From Chitinophagales bacterium (GTDB lineage Bacteria; Bacteroidota; Bacteroidia; Chitinophagales; Saprospiraceae): a stretch of 64,000 nt of DNA. The notes under the pieces are model-generated. The model saw nothing but the letters and a program-made list of their open reading frames with translations. It made no database searches and was not told where the DNA came from. The stretch is from NCBI GenBank assembly GCA_017303875.1, contig JAFLBP010000014.1:1-64000 (forward strand), in the 5' to 3' direction. Positions 34,971 through 45,700 of this stretch are shown here, one piece after another. Position 1 is the stretch's first letter, and every line of letters starts with the position of its first letter. The position numbers were made by a program, and so were the translations under genes.

Positions 34971-36287
34971 TTACTGAATCAGGCGTTCCAGCCCGATACC
35001 GCGCGAACCTTTGAGCAAAAGGCTCGTCTGGCTTAAGTCCTGTTGGTCGAACCAGCTGCGGGCTGCTGCGACATTTTCAAAATGCAGGGCTTTGTAGCGG
35101 CTGAAATTGGTTTGCCCGAACTCCGGCCCTACCAGTACAAGCTGATCCAAACCTAATTTGGAGGCAAAAGAGAGCAGTTGCTGGTGTTCTTTCCGGCTGC
35201 TTTCGCCCAGTTCGAGCATATCGCCGAGGATGGCGATTTTTTTTGCGCCGGGCATGGCGGCAAGGCTTTGGAGTGCCGGTCGCATGCTGGAGGGGTTGGC
35301 ATTGTAGGCGTCCAGGAGGATGCTGCAATTGTTTTCGCGCAGAATCAGTTCGGATCGGTTGTTGCGCGGCTGATAATTTTCGATGGCCGATTTAATACGC
35401 GCAGCAGGCACTTTAAAGTAAATGCCCAGCGCGATGGCGGTCATGATATTGCTGAAGTTGTGTCGGCCATAAAGGTGGCTTTTGATATGTACTTCCTGTC
35501 CGTTATCGGCAATAAAAGCGGCTTCTACAAAAGGCATTTCAGCGCGCATGGCCACATCAATCACGGTGTCATTGGGCTCGAGCACGTCGGATTGGCCATA
35601 AATTACTTTGCGCCGGCTGCGTCGGGTCATGCTGTTCAGGTATTTTTCCGAACGATTGACGAAAATAAATCCTTTGTGGCGGTTGAGGTAGCGGTAAAGT
35701 TCGCCTTCCGCTTTTTTGACACCTTCGAGGCTTCCGAAGCCTTCGAGGTGTTCTTTCCCGATATTGGTCAGCAGGCCGTGAGTTGGGCGTGCGATGTAGC
35801 AGAGTTCGTCAATTTCTCCGGGGTGGTTGGCGCCGATTTCGATTACTGCCACTTCGGTATCGGCGGGCATGGCGAGCAGGGTCAGCGGAACGCCGATATG
35901 GTTATTGAGGTTGCCTTTGGTATAGTGGCAGGGATAATGTGCGCTGAGTACGGCGGAAACCAGTTCTTTGGTGGTGGTTTTGCCATTGGAGCCGCCGATA
36001 GCGATCAGCGGGATGTCGAATTTCCGGCGATGATAAGTTGCCAGATTCTGGAGTGTTTTCAGCACATCCGGCACCAGCAGGCAGCGGTGGTCGGTCTGAT
36101 AGGCGGCTTCATCAATAACAGCATACGCCGCGCCCATTTCAAGCGCTTTGGCGGCAAACTGATTACCATTAAAGGCTTCGCCTTTGAGGGCAAAGAAAAG
36201 GCAGCCCGGTTCGAGCTTGCGGGTGTCGGTGCAAATGACGGGGTGCTTTTGAAAAAGCTGATAAAGAGCATCCAGCGCGTGAGCCAT
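34971..36287 (-). CDS. murF: UDP-MurNAc-tripeptide:D-Ala-D-Ala ligase
   Basis: 438 residues. It completes the cytoplasmic peptidoglycan precursor. The Mur-ligase pattern is intact: N-terminal domain with TDTRKLEPGCLFFALKGEAFNGN, the ATP loop AIGGSNGKTTTKELV (about 96-110), IEIGANHPGEIDEL, and a C-terminal domain with LDAYNANPSSM and ILGDMLELG. It lies downstream of gldJ on the same strand, a common arrangement in this phylum, with a terminator hairpin between. Confidence 0.95.
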   Translation of the reverse strand: MAHALDALYQLFQKHPVICTDTRKLEPGCLFFALKGEAFNGNQFAAKALEMGAAYAVIDEAAYQTDHRCLLVPDVLKTLQNLATYHRRKFDIPLIAIGGSNGKTTTKELVSAVLSAHYPCHYTKGNLNNHIGVPLTLLAMPADTEVAVIEIGANHPGEIDELCYIARPTHGLLTNIGKEHLEGFGSLEGVKKAEGELYRYLNRHKGFIFVNRSEKYLNSMTRRSRRKVIYGQSDVLEPNDTVIDVAMRAEMPFVEAAFIADNGQEVHIKSHLYGRHNFSNIMTAIALGIYFKVPAARIKSAIENYQPRNNRSELILRENNCSILLDAYNANPSSMRPALQSLAAMPGAKKIAILGDMLELGESSRKEHQQLLSFASKLGLDQLVLVGPEFGQTNFSRYKALHFENVAAARSWFDQQDLSQTSLLLKGSRGIGLERLIQ

Positions 36288-36350
36288 AATTATATCTGCG
36301 TGTTAGAACACATCGCAAAGGTCGTGTAAAGCCCTGACATAAGGACATAA

Positions 36351-36389
36351 AAAAAACGGGAAGATGTGAGCACACCCTCCCGTTTTTTA
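36351..36389. terminator. Bidirectional hairpin between gldJ and murF
   Basis: ACGGGA (36356-36361) pairs with TCCCGT (36378-36383), with an inner GTG/CAC pair, flanked by A and T runs on both sides. It would end gldJ transcripts on the minus strand. Confidence 0.8.
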
Positions 36390-36411
36390 TGGTTTTGGCA
36401 AACGCGCTTAC

Positions 36412-37920
36412 TTATTTGTAGCGGCGTTTTACTTCTTTGCGCTTGGTTTTGAAGTGGTTGCCGGACTCTTCTTTACCAAAGGTCGGAGCGCCGGTTTTGG
36501 TCATGGCGCAACGGAAACCAACCGTACGGCTGGATTTGTCTTCTTCGAGGAAACGACGCGTGCCGGGCGAGAGCCAGAAAGCGCGGTCGGCCCAGGAGCC
36601 ACCTTTAATTACGCGTGCCTTGTCGCTGATCAGCGTGCTGGCGCCGTAGCGGTATTCCACTTCCGACTCTTTATCACCATCGAGGTAGTTGTATACTTCG
36701 GGGCGTTTGTAGTTGTCGCGGAGTGCGGTTTGAGTGGTATCGGCAAGTTGATACACCAAACGGCCGAGGCTGTCTTTCGTGATCGGAGCACCTGTTTCAG
36801 GGTCGATCGTTTTGTGCATGAACACGTTACCGCGATACGGGTTGAGGTCGTGGTTGTCTACGTCGGAGAGGTCGGAGGAAGTAAGCGGACGGAACAGGTC
36901 GGCTGTCCATTCGTTTACGTTACCGGCCATGTTGTACAGACCGTAGTCGTTGGGCCAGAAGGCGCGTACTTCGGAAGGAGTGAACGATTTATCGTTCAGG
37001 CTTCCGGCCATACCACCATAGTCACCACCGCTGCGGCGGAAGTTGGCTAACATGTCGCCTTGTGAGCGGTCGCGTTTTTGGTAGCGGGTAGTGTTGCCGT
37101 TCCAGGGATAGATACGGCGATCGGAGATCAGCTCGTCTTTGCTGGAAGCGAGGTTACCCACGAGCGAGAGCGCTGCGAATTCCCATTCGGCTTCGGTTGG
37201 GAGGCGGTAAGCGGGCAATACGATACCATCTTCGAAGCGTACGCGGCGTTCGCCGCCGGTGCGCAGGTCTTTGAGGTTTTTGCGTGCTGCGGGTTCGTAC
37301 TGACCAACGAGGTAGGCTTCGGTGTTGAAGTTGTTTTCGTTTTTCTGGTCGGTGGTGAGGTCGATGATACCTTTTTCAACGAGGATCATTTCGTTCACGC
37401 GGTCGGTACGCCATTTGCAGAATTCGTTGGCCTGATTCCAGCTGACACCAACTACGGGATAATCGTCGTAGGAGGGGTGGCGGAAGTAAGTTTCTACCAG
37501 GGGTTCGTTGTAGGCGAGTTCATCGCGCCAAACGAGTGTGTCCGGGAGTGCGCGGCGTACTACTTCCGGATATTGCTCTCCGAAAGTGTTGGCCAGCCAG
37601 TAGAGGTACTCGCGGTAGTCAGTATTGCGTACTTCCGTTTCGTCCATGTAGAACGAAGAAACCGTAACACGGCGAGCGATATTATTCCACTCGTACGTTA
37701 CGTCCTGATCGGTAAGTCCCATTACAAACGTACCGCCCTCGATCGGAACGAGGTTCGGGCCGGTGGCCTGACCTTCATAGTTAAGTTTTTCAAAGCCTCC
37801 CCATTTGGTATCATTGTACTTCCAGCCGGTTGTTGCAGAACGTTCAGTTTTCTTTCCGCAACTTGCCAGAAGCGCCACCATCAGGACAAAGCTTAACCCG
37901 TGAATGAGCGTTTTCTTCAT
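36412..37920 (-). CDS. gldJ: GldJ-like gliding motility/T9SS lipoprotein (SUMF1 fold)
   Basis: 502 residues. A lipoprotein signal ends LLASC (Cys about 21). The formylglycine-generating-enzyme-like (SUMF1) domain occupies most of the mature protein: EGGTFVMGLTDQDVTYEW, FYMDETEVRNTDYREYLYWL, VGVSWNQANEFCKWR, YRLPTEAEWEFAA, YNMAGNVNEWTADLF and RVIKGGSWADRAFW. GldJ is an outer-membrane lipoprotein needed for stability of GldK/T9SS. Its neighbours fit: murF downstream and a PorP/SprF gene upstream. Confidence 0.9.
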   Translation of the reverse strand: MKKTLIHGLSFVLMVALLASCGKKTERSATTGWKYNDTKWGGFEKLNYEGQATGPNLVPIEGGTFVMGLTDQDVTYEWNNIARRVTVSSFYMDETEVRNTDYREYLYWLANTFGEQYPEVVRRALPDTLVWRDELAYNEPLVETYFRHPSYDDYPVVGVSWNQANEFCKWRTDRVNEMILVEKGIIDLTTDQKNENNFNTEAYLVGQYEPAARKNLKDLRTGGERRVRFEDGIVLPAYRLPTEAEWEFAALSLVGNLASSKDELISDRRIYPWNGNTTRYQKRDRSQGDMLANFRRSGGDYGGMAGSLNDKSFTPSEVRAFWPNDYGLYNMAGNVNEWTADLFRPLTSSDLSDVDNHDLNPYRGNVFMHKTIDPETGAPITKDSLGRLVYQLADTTQTALRDNYKRPEVYNYLDGDKESEVEYRYGASTLISDKARVIKGGSWADRAFWLSPGTRRFLEEDKSSRTVGFRCAMTKTGAPTFGKEESGNHFKTKRKEVKRRYK

Positions 37921-37952
37921 CGTATTAAAAAGACAAGTTTAAAAATGAGCAG

Positions 37953-37960
37953 CAAAGGTA
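37953..37960 (-). promoter_or_regulatory. -7 box TACCTTTG for gldJ
   Basis: Reads TACCTTTG on the minus strand, 32 bases before the gldJ start. Confidence 0.5.
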
Positions 37961-38017
37961 ATAATTCAGGTCTTTCAAGTTTTCCCGAAAATTAATTTTA
38001 ACGACAAAAAATTGTCC

Positions 38018-39022
38018 TCACTGAAACATTCGAGGACATTCTTTTGTCCGGGATCGCTTATTCCGTTCTCTCAGGCGCTCGCTTTTGTCAAGCAGGATGC
38101 CCGTCGTTAGCTCAAAAGTGCCACCAGAACGGCCCGAAAGCCCCGAAATAGTGGCATCATAGCTCAAACCGACCTTCACGACACCCTGTTGAAAACCGAC
38201 CGTAAGAATGGTGGCATCGGCGTTTCTAAAAGTATGCCGGTACCACGCACCTCCGTAAAAAAATCCGGCACTGACGAACGCACCGACGTTTAATTGACGG
38301 TAAGGGCCTTGAGAGACGAATAAAAAGTTCGGTGAGATAAACGACCCTGCCTGATTTTTATTGCCCTTTTTAACATTCAGTTCAAATCCGCCCTGAATGG
38401 TGTATCGGATGGGCAGCCCTCGGGAGAGGTTGTCGTTGGTAAGCAGCAGGGCGTCGTTCGGGGTGTTGATATGTTTGAGGCTGAAGCCGGCGTGGAATTT
38501 TTCGCCCAGCACGAGCATGCCGGCGCCCATGTCGAGGCGCACCCGGCCGTTCAGTTCGGGGGCGATTTCATCGGTATTGATGGAGATGCCGCCCAGCGCA
38601 TCGATCTGATCGGGGAAGAGCAGTTTGGACCAGTCGAGGCTATTCTGATAAAAACCGGCTTCCATCCCGAATTTGATGGCCACGTTTTCACGCAGGCGCA
38701 GGTTGTAGGCGTACACGCCGTGGAAACGATTGGTTTTGTAAATGCCCTGCCCGGCGTCGTCGCTTTCGATGCTGAAGCCGATACCGCTGTTCAGGCGCAG
38801 CAGGGGTTGCTCGTAAAAAAGCCCGAAGGTACGGTAAGCATTGTTGAAGCCCGACCATTGGTTGCGGTAGGCCGCACCCATGCGCGGCGCAATGCCACTG
38901 CCCGCAAATGCTGGGTTGAGTTGCAGGGGCGTGGCGTAAAATTGGGAAAAAATCGGATCCTGCGCGTGCAGACAATCCCCAATGCCCATTGCGACTATAA
39001 TAATAAGGAATAGTTTTCTCAT
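38018..39022 (-). CDS. PorP/SprF-family T9SS outer-membrane protein
   Basis: 334 residues from ATG 39022 (MRKLFLIII), which gives a clean signal peptide ending HAQ. Then comes the PorP/SprF hallmark DPIFSQFYATPLQLNPAFAG (about 20-39), and later RNQWSGF, a barrel with repeated aromatic strands (NRFHGVYAYNLRLREN, GLSYDATISGL), and a basic tail. Such proteins help attach or route T9SS cargo, and are often paired with one large cargo. The T9SS cargo gene lies divergently at 39509. The tail ends with an extra Arg/Lys-rich stretch. Confidence 0.92.
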   Translation of the reverse strand: MRKLFLIIIVAMGIGDCLHAQDPIFSQFYATPLQLNPAFAGSGIAPRMGAAYRNQWSGFNNAYRTFGLFYEQPLLRLNSGIGFSIESDDAGQGIYKTNRFHGVYAYNLRLRENVAIKFGMEAGFYQNSLDWSKLLFPDQIDALGGISINTDEIAPELNGRVRLDMGAGMLVLGEKFHAGFSLKHINTPNDALLLTNDNLSRGLPIRYTIQGGFELNVKKGNKNQAGSFISPNFLFVSQGPYRQLNVGAFVSAGFFYGGAWYRHTFRNADATILTVGFQQGVVKVGLSYDATISGLSGRSGGTFELTTGILLDKSERLRERNKRSRTKECPRMFQ

Positions 39023-39508
39023 AAGCGCTTTACGTACGTCAAGGCAAACGTAACGGCAAAAGCAACACCTGCGTTGCAAAAAGCAGATTTTTTTTTGATC
39101 GGCGGCGACGAAAGTAATATTCAAGCCCGTAAAAAAGGCGTTTCGGCGCTTTTGTGGTTTTTAAATTTAACATCGCCTGCGTGGGCGAGTATGGAAGAAA
39201 GCCTTATATTTGCCATCGCATCACTTAATTCCTAACAGCTACCTCCTCCCTGTTGCGTATTTACGACTTGTTTTAGGCCCGATTCGGGCAGTTTATGCTT
39301 GCTTTACTTATTAACAGATGCGCGGGTCGCAAATTCCCCCATCCTCATCCCCCAATTGAACCGTGTTCCGTGACTCATGCGTTTCGGTAGCGGGTAATCC
39401 GAATCCTGTGCAGGTGCTTTCGGGCGTTTGCGGCAGGCAGACAGTATGTATTATCCATTATGATCACCTTGGAGTATTCCTGTACTCCCAAACATCGAAA
39501 AACGAAGC
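39023..39508. other. Long divergent intergenic region with promoter candidate
   Basis: About 490 bases without a supported gene. TATATTTG at 39205-39212 would drive the T9SS cargo gene with a leader of about 290 bases, long for this genome. A small GC-rich hairpin (GCCCGATTCGGGC, 39277-39289) lies in that leader. No riboswitch fold was recognised. Confidence 0.45.
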
Positions 39509-42442
39509 ATGAAAAGTTACGCCATTGTCTTTTTGCTGCTGGGTTTCAGCCTCAGCCTCCACGCCCAACAACGCCACTACGTCTCCTCCTCAGCGCTGGG
39601 CGCCAACACCGGTAACTCCTGGGCCGACGCTTTCACTGACCTGCATACCGCACTCGCAGCCGCACAGGCGGGTGATGAAATCTGGGTGCAGGCCGGGACG
39701 TATAACACCTCCAATACCAACGACCGGAATGTATACTTTCAACTGCCCTCCGGCGTAGCGCTGTACGGCGGTTTTTCGGGCCAGGAAAACAGCCTGAGCG
39801 CCCGCGACTGGCAAAATAACCCAACTATTTTTGATGGCAATATCGGCAACCCGGCAGACAGTACCGATAATACATACAATTTACTCTTGTTAGTGACGCC
39901 GGATAGTAATACCATCGTAGACGGATTTACTTTTCGGAATGCGGTTGCCAATAAACCCAACTTGCCTCCCGGCGTATTGGGAAATTCCGGCGCTGCGATT
40001 TTTATTGATGGCGGAGAAATAGAAGCTTATGCTAAAGTGCAGAATTGTGTTTTTGAAAAAAATACAGCTTTGAGAAGAGGTGGGGCGGTTTTTGCAGCTG
40101 GATTTGGCCAAGCTTCTGTCGCTCCGGTATTTGAAAATTGTCATTTTCTGAAAAACAAGGGACTTGACGGAGGCGCAATTGCCAAGATTGGGTCAAGTTG
40201 GATAGATATGCCTTATGATTTTATTAATTGTACCTTTGAACAGAATATTGGCCGAAAAGGTGGTGCAATTTTATGGCAGGATAGTGATAAAATAGATGTA
40301 TTAGATATAAGAGGCTGTAAATTTATTAAAAATGAAAGATTAGATGGAGCTAGTGTGTTACATATATGGGATCTGAAAGTTTTAAATAAAGAAACTATTG
40401 TAAATTTCAGTGAATGTAACTTTGATCAAAATCCATATCCTGTAGTTGTTGGAGAAAGTATAATAATTCAAGTGGGTAATTTAAGAGTAAACTTTAATGG
40501 TGGTATACTACAAAATGGCAAATATAGACTACACAATGGTGATTTTTGTAATATTTCGGAATTAGAAGGTAAGCTAACTATAAATATGAGAAATTTTATT
40601 ATTTTAAATGAATTATTCATTCTTAGTCATTCGCAAAATGCAATAAAAAGCGACGAAAGTCGCTTCTCAAACATAGAAATTAAAAATAGTGACTTTAGAG
40701 CAACAATTGCCTCAGATCAAATTTACTTATCAAATATAATTTTTGAAACTAGTAATAAATCTGATAAATTTTATATAAGTTCTCTTGGGCAAGCTAATTC
40801 ACCTTCAAATAGTACCATGATAAATGTTAATGATATGCTTATTCATAGTTATCTAATGTTTATAGAAAATGAAAATATAACATTTGTATCTAATAAAACA
40901 AATCTAATTAATTCGACTTTTTGTAACGCTAAAATATTATTTTTGCAAGATAGTACTAATATAAACAACTCGCTCTTTTACAATAGTACTCCTATTTCAA
41001 CGGGTGCTAATTCGTTAAATGAGTATCGTGTTAACAATTGTCTTTTTTCAACGCCTGACAGTATACATTCACCTAAATGGCAGTTTAGCAACACCCTCTG
41101 GTCAACCGACCCACTATTCATCAACCCTACAGGCGGCGATTTTCGCCTCCAAACCTGTTCTCCGGCCATCAACGCCGGCGATAACAGCGTCGTCGCGCCC
41201 GGCGCTACGGACCTCGACGGGCGGCCGCGTATCCTCGGCGGTCGGGTGGATATTGGCGCTTATGAACATCCGGGTATTCTGTACGCAGCGCCACCGGAGG
41301 CGCAGGGCGCCTGTGTGGGCGCGTACGCAGGGCGGGTGCAGTTCAGTCCGCAGGAGGGCTGTCCGCCGTACAGCTATGCCTGGCAGCGGCCATCGGATGG
41401 CAGCAGCGGCACGCGTTTGGACAGTCTCTTGCCCGGCGAATATCTGTTCAGCATCACCGACAGTCGGGGTCAATTACTTATAGATACCATTCTGCTCCCC
41501 GAAAGCACGCCGCCTTCAGTGGCTACCATCTCCGCGCCTGCACAATGCGGCAGCAGCGGGGGCAGCATTTCCGTACAACCTTCGGGCGGCACACCGCCTT
41601 TTGCCTACAATTGGGCCGACGCGCCGGGGCAGGACACGCCCCTGCGTTTCAACCTCGCACCGGGCGATTACCGCTACACACTCAGCGACGGCGCGGGTTG
41701 TCGGGATTCGGCGCTGCTCAATATTGCGGTGCAGGGTTTGCTGCCGCTGAGTTCTTCCGGTACGCCGGTGAGTTGTTATGGCGGTTCGGATGGCACGCTT
41801 ACCGTTGCGGCCTTGGGTGCGGCGGCGCCGGTGCAGTACAGTTGGGAGCCGGGCGGGGCGAGCACGCCTTCGCTCACGGGCTTGGCAGCGGGCCTTTATG
41901 CCCTGAGCGTCAGCGATGCCTGGGGCTGCACCACGAGTATGATGTTTGAGGTGGATGAGCCGGATAGCTTGCAGTTTGATGCGCTGGTGCTGGATGCGAC
42001 CAACCTCGCGCCATTGGGTGGCAGCATTTTGGTGGATCCAATTACGGGCGGCACACCGCCGTACAACCTCGCCTGGGATAACGGCAGCACGGCCAACCCG
42101 CTGCAAAACCTCGCCCCCGGCGAGTACCGGGTTTCGGTGCGCGACAGCAAAAACTGCTTGTCGGAATGGACTTTTGTGGTGGATTTGATCTCCTCGGCGG
42201 GCGAGCCACAGGGCCAGGCGCTGCTACTGTTCCCCAATCCGGCGCGGGATATGGTTTATATCCAAGGCGAACTCACGCCGGGTACTTTGCTACAAGTTTT
42301 TGATGCGCGGGGGCGTATGGTTAAGGAACTACACTATCAGCCGGGCCAGGGATTGGCAGTTGGCGATCTGGCGGCGGGGATGTATCGAGTGTGGAATGCG
42401 GAGGGCGGAATGCGGAATATGCGCTTGGTGATTGTGCGTTGA
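39509..42442 (+). CDS. Large T9SS-secreted beta-helix protein with SprB-type repeats; mosaic composition
   Basis: 977 residues. A signal peptide (1-20) leads to a parallel beta-helix of the choice-of-anchor-Q/polymorphic-outer-membrane type (about 25-590: YVSSSALGANTGNSWADAFTDL at the start, LDGRPRILGGRVDIGAYE at the end). Four SprB-like PKD-type repeats follow (about 600-895), each with GGTPPYxxxW and LAPGEYxxSVxD. A type A T9SS sorting domain closes it (about 903-977, FPNPARDMVYIQGEL). Bases about 40000-41090 are strongly AT-rich with AGA/ATA codons, unlike both ends, so the middle of the helix looks imported. The last codons lie in an inverted-repeat arm. Confidence 0.9.
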   Translation: MKSYAIVFLLLGFSLSLHAQQRHYVSSSALGANTGNSWADAFTDLHTALAAAQAGDEIWVQAGTYNTSNTNDRNVYFQLPSGVALYGGFSGQENSLSARDWQNNPTIFDGNIGNPADSTDNTYNLLLLVTPDSNTIVDGFTFRNAVANKPNLPPGVLGNSGAAIFIDGGEIEAYAKVQNCVFEKNTALRRGGAVFAAGFGQASVAPVFENCHFLKNKGLDGGAIAKIGSSWIDMPYDFINCTFEQNIGRKGGAILWQDSDKIDVLDIRGCKFIKNERLDGASVLHIWDLKVLNKETIVNFSECNFDQNPYPVVVGESIIIQVGNLRVNFNGGILQNGKYRLHNGDFCNISELEGKLTINMRNFIILNELFILSHSQNAIKSDESRFSNIEIKNSDFRATIASDQIYLSNIIFETSNKSDKFYISSLGQANSPSNSTMINVNDMLIHSYLMFIENENITFVSNKTNLINSTFCNAKILFLQDSTNINNSLFYNSTPISTGANSLNEYRVNNCLFSTPDSIHSPKWQFSNTLWSTDPLFINPTGGDFRLQTCSPAINAGDNSVVAPGATDLDGRPRILGGRVDIGAYEHPGILYAAPPEAQGACVGAYAGRVQFSPQEGCPPYSYAWQRPSDGSSGTRLDSLLPGEYLFSITDSRGQLLIDTILLPESTPPSVATISAPAQCGSSGGSISVQPSGGTPPFAYNWADAPGQDTPLRFNLAPGDYRYTLSDGAGCRDSALLNIAVQGLLPLSSSGTPVSCYGGSDGTLTVAALGAAAPVQYSWEPGGASTPSLTGLAAGLYALSVSDAWGCTTSMMFEVDEPDSLQFDALVLDATNLAPLGGSILVDPITGGTPPYNLAWDNGSTANPLQNLAPGEYRVSVRDSKNCLSEWTFVVDLISSAGEPQGQALLLFPNPARDMVYIQGELTPGTLLQVFDARGRMVKELHYQPGQGLAVGDLAAGMYRVWNAEGGMRNMRLVIVR

Positions 42443-42484
42443 GCGTTCGCCCTACTCCGCATTCCCCCATATTCCGCATTCCGC
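42405..42484. repeat. Inverted repeat of the GCATTCCGC family, one arm inside the T9SS gene
   Basis: 42405-42421 (within the coding sequence) and 42468-42484 are exact 17-base inverted copies, built of GGAATGC words. The word run continues to 42491, and 42472-42491 equals 5953-5972. The left arm encodes the GGMRNM part of the T9SS tail. Confidence 0.85.
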
Positions 42485-42503
42485 ACTCCGCTGATACTCC
42501 TCG

Positions 42504-42639
42504 AAGATCAATTTCCCGCAGAATTCGCAGATTGGCTCGCAGATTTCGCAGAATGATTACGCTTGGCTACGCAGATAACATAAAAAAAATCTGCGTGATC
42601 TGCGCGTCAATCTGCGAAAATCTGCGGGAAATTGATCTT
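42504..42639. repeat. Intergenic inverted repeat, CGCAGATT word family, copy 1
   Basis: The outer 19 bases of each arm (42504-42522, 42621-42639) are perfectly complementary, and the arms continue imperfectly for about 48 bases in CGCAGATT/CGCAGAA words. The first about 30 bases of the left arm are the same as at 57900. It lies between two converging genes. A TGATAACT word pair follows at 42717-42739. Confidence 0.88.
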
Positions 42640-42741
42640 AAGCGAAGCGCTCCAGTGGTTCATTTCTGGTTTGGTGGCCGGGCCCGGCCGGTGGCCTCAG
42701 CATGACAACGCCCCTGATAACTGCTGACTGATAACTGATCT

Positions 42742-45700
42742 CTATCGTTGCATGCCGGGTTCGGGTTGCAGGTATTTCCCGAAGAGGTTTTCGAGTTCTT
42801 CTTCCAGGGCGGTGTCTTTAATTTGACCGGCAGTATTCAGCAGGTTGGCTACGGTGCTGCGGGCGAAATTAAAGTCTTGCTGGTAAGCCTTTTTGAAGTT
42901 GGCTGGTTGCGACTCGTAGAAGTTGAACTGTTGTTCTGCTACTTTGGCAATTTCCCGGATTTTGGCAGAGGCTTTTTCGTTGGCGCCGGCGCGGGCGTAT
43001 ACGTCTGCCATGAGCGCTGCGAACTGATCGTAGGTCATATTGAAATTCGGGAACACTTCGAAGTATTTATCCGTCAGGGCAATGGCTTTTTCTTTTTCAC
43101 CCATTGCGGCCAGTTGGCGGGCGGTACGGATAAAGACCATGCGCTGGGTTTGCAGGCTGGGCATGAAGGAGTTGTCGACGAACTGGCGTTCTTTATCAAA
43201 ATTACCCCATTTCCACTTCTCCATGATGTTTTTATAGGTCGTCAGCGGATCCACGCGGCCGGCGCCGATGATGCCGCCGAACTGATCCATGGTGCCGCGG
43301 CTATCGGTGCGGAAAGGCACTAAGCGCAGGGCCAGACCCTCCATTTGCAGGTAGTCTTCCAGACCGATCAGGCGATCTTCGCGGCAGGTAACAGCCCAGT
43401 AGATCGGGCGTTCCCAGATGTTGGAGGCTACAATATCCATGATGGCCAATTGATCTTTGATAATTGCCGGATTTTCTTCATCCAGCGCCAGCTGGAAATG
43501 AATGGTGTCGACAACGGCCGAATCAGAAGCACTGATGATGCCGTTTTTGAGGGCAGCATCTTTATCTACGGGGATTGCAATTTTGGAGGTCGGCAAATAC
43601 GTATCAAAGCCGCGACCGCTGCGGGAGGGCAGCTGATGGTCCTGGGCGAGGAATCCGATTACTTGCTGAATGGTCATTTCCTTATCGCCGGAGGGGGCGT
43701 AGTAGGGAATTTGCACCCGTTTGTACCCGCGCATTTTGTCGGCCGGAATGGTCATTTTGATGGCCGGCGAGTTGTTTACCTTGCGGCCCATTTGCTCAAT
43801 ATACCAGTCTACCGCGATCAGGGAGAGGTTAACGACCCGCACGTCGGTGCGGATGCCTTCCACTTCCTGGCAGTACCAGAGCGGGTAGGTGTCGTTATCG
43901 CCATAAGTGAAAATAATGGCGTTGGGGGCACAGGACTCGAGGAAGTTCTGCGCGTAGTCGCGGCTGGCAAACTGCTTGGCGCGGCTGTGGTCGTCCCAGT
44001 TTTGGGTAACCATCAGCAGGGGCGCTGCCAGACCGATTACGGCTGATACGCCGACGGCAGCGGCAGAAGGTATATTTTTTCGCAACAACTCAAAAATGGC
44101 CAAGGCTCCCAACCCTATCCAGATGGTAAAGGTGAAGAAGGAACCGACCAGTACGTAGTCGCGTTCGCGCGGTTCGCTGGGCGGCTGGTTGGAATACAAG
44201 ATGATGGCGATACCGGTCATGAAGAACATGGCCAGCAGGGCGGTGAACTCGCGCTGGCGGCGCAAGGCATGGAAGAAGAAGCCGAAAAGGCCCAGCAGCA
44301 ACGGAATACCGTAATATACGTTGCGTGCCTGGTTGTGCTTCTGGTCGTCGGGCAGTTGCGACTGGTTGCCGAGGCGGGCTTCGTCGAGTGGGGTAATGCC
44401 GGAGAGCCAGTTGCCGCGTGCGGGGTCGGTATCCATCATGCCTTGTTCGCCGTTTTGGCGGCCCACGAAGTTCCACATGAAGTAGCGGATATACATCCAG
44501 TTGAGCTGGTAGCGGAAAAAGAACTTGATGTTATCGCCAAAGGTCAGTTTGGTGCCTTTTTTCTTCCCGATCCAGGTGTAGTAGAGGTCGGGGCGGTTTT
44601 GGGTAAAATCGCCCATACGCGGGAAGAAGATCTTGTCTTTAGGGTTGAATTTGTAATCAATTTTTTCATCAACTACCTGATAACGCGGGCCGTCGGGCGT
44701 TTGTACCAGGCCGTAGCGCGGCTCGGTGATGACGTCGATTGGGCGCGCGTCGAAGTTGGTGCCCCGGAAAAGCGGACGCTCACCGTACTGCTCACGGTTG
44801 AGGTAAGGCAGCAGGCGCATCGCGTCGGAGGGATTATTCATATTGATGGGCGGGTTGGCATTGGCGCGGATGACCACGGTGCCGTACGTCATGTAGGCCA
44901 CCACAATAAGGCCGAAAGCCACGACAATACGTTGCAGGATGCCGCTTTTCATGGCGCGGGCCAGGAAAAGGCCGCCGCCGATGAGGCCAAAGAAAATCAA
45001 TGCGACCGGAATGATGCCCGAGTGTACCGGCAAGCCGGAATTGACCATCATTTTATCAAAAGTAGCCCAAAGCCCCGGAATACCGGTAATGATCACTTGC
45101 TGAATGATGCCGATAACGATGGCGCCGGCAATAAAAGCCACCACGGCCATAAAGATATTGGCCTTGCGCGCCTTTTTGTAGTAATACAGCATGGCGATGG
45201 CCGGAAAGGTCAGCAAGCTGAGCAAGTGTACCCCGATGGAAAGACCGGTGGAGAAAATGGCGAATACCAACCAGCGGTCGCTGTCGGAGGTATCTGGCAA
45301 ATTATACCATTTCAAAGCTGCCCAGAAGGTCATACCTGTGAAAAAGAGCGACATGGCGTAAACCTCGCCTTCCACTGCGGAGAACCACATGGAGGAAGAA
45401 AAGGAGGTAGCCAGACCGGCGATGATACCGGCAATGGCGATGGCAATGGCGCTGCCGCCTTCCGGCTCGGCATCGCGGCCTACTATTGCAAGGCGACCGA
45501 CGATGGTGGTGCTCCAGCAGGCAAACATGCCGGTGAATGCCGTAGACAGTGCCGAAAGCAGGTTTACTGAATACGCAATGGTGGAAGGGTCATCGGAAAC
45601 GAGGCTACCCAACCAGGCAAAAAGACGGCCTACAATAAGAAAGACCGGTGCGCCGGGTGGGTGTACCACCTGAAGTTTGTAGGCGCCGGAGACGAATTCA

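Noticed and set aside
35178..36329. 383-residue ORF antisense to murF
   Set aside because: murF is intact on the other strand; the ORF has no family-like pattern.
39023..39508. Riboswitch in the long leader of the T9SS gene
   Set aside because: Only one small GC hairpin is visible; no conserved aptamer motif was recognised.
44269..45570. 433-residue ORF antisense to the DUF2723 gene
   Set aside because: His/Gly/Asp-rich mirror of a membrane-protein frame in GC-rich DNA; no recognisable domain.
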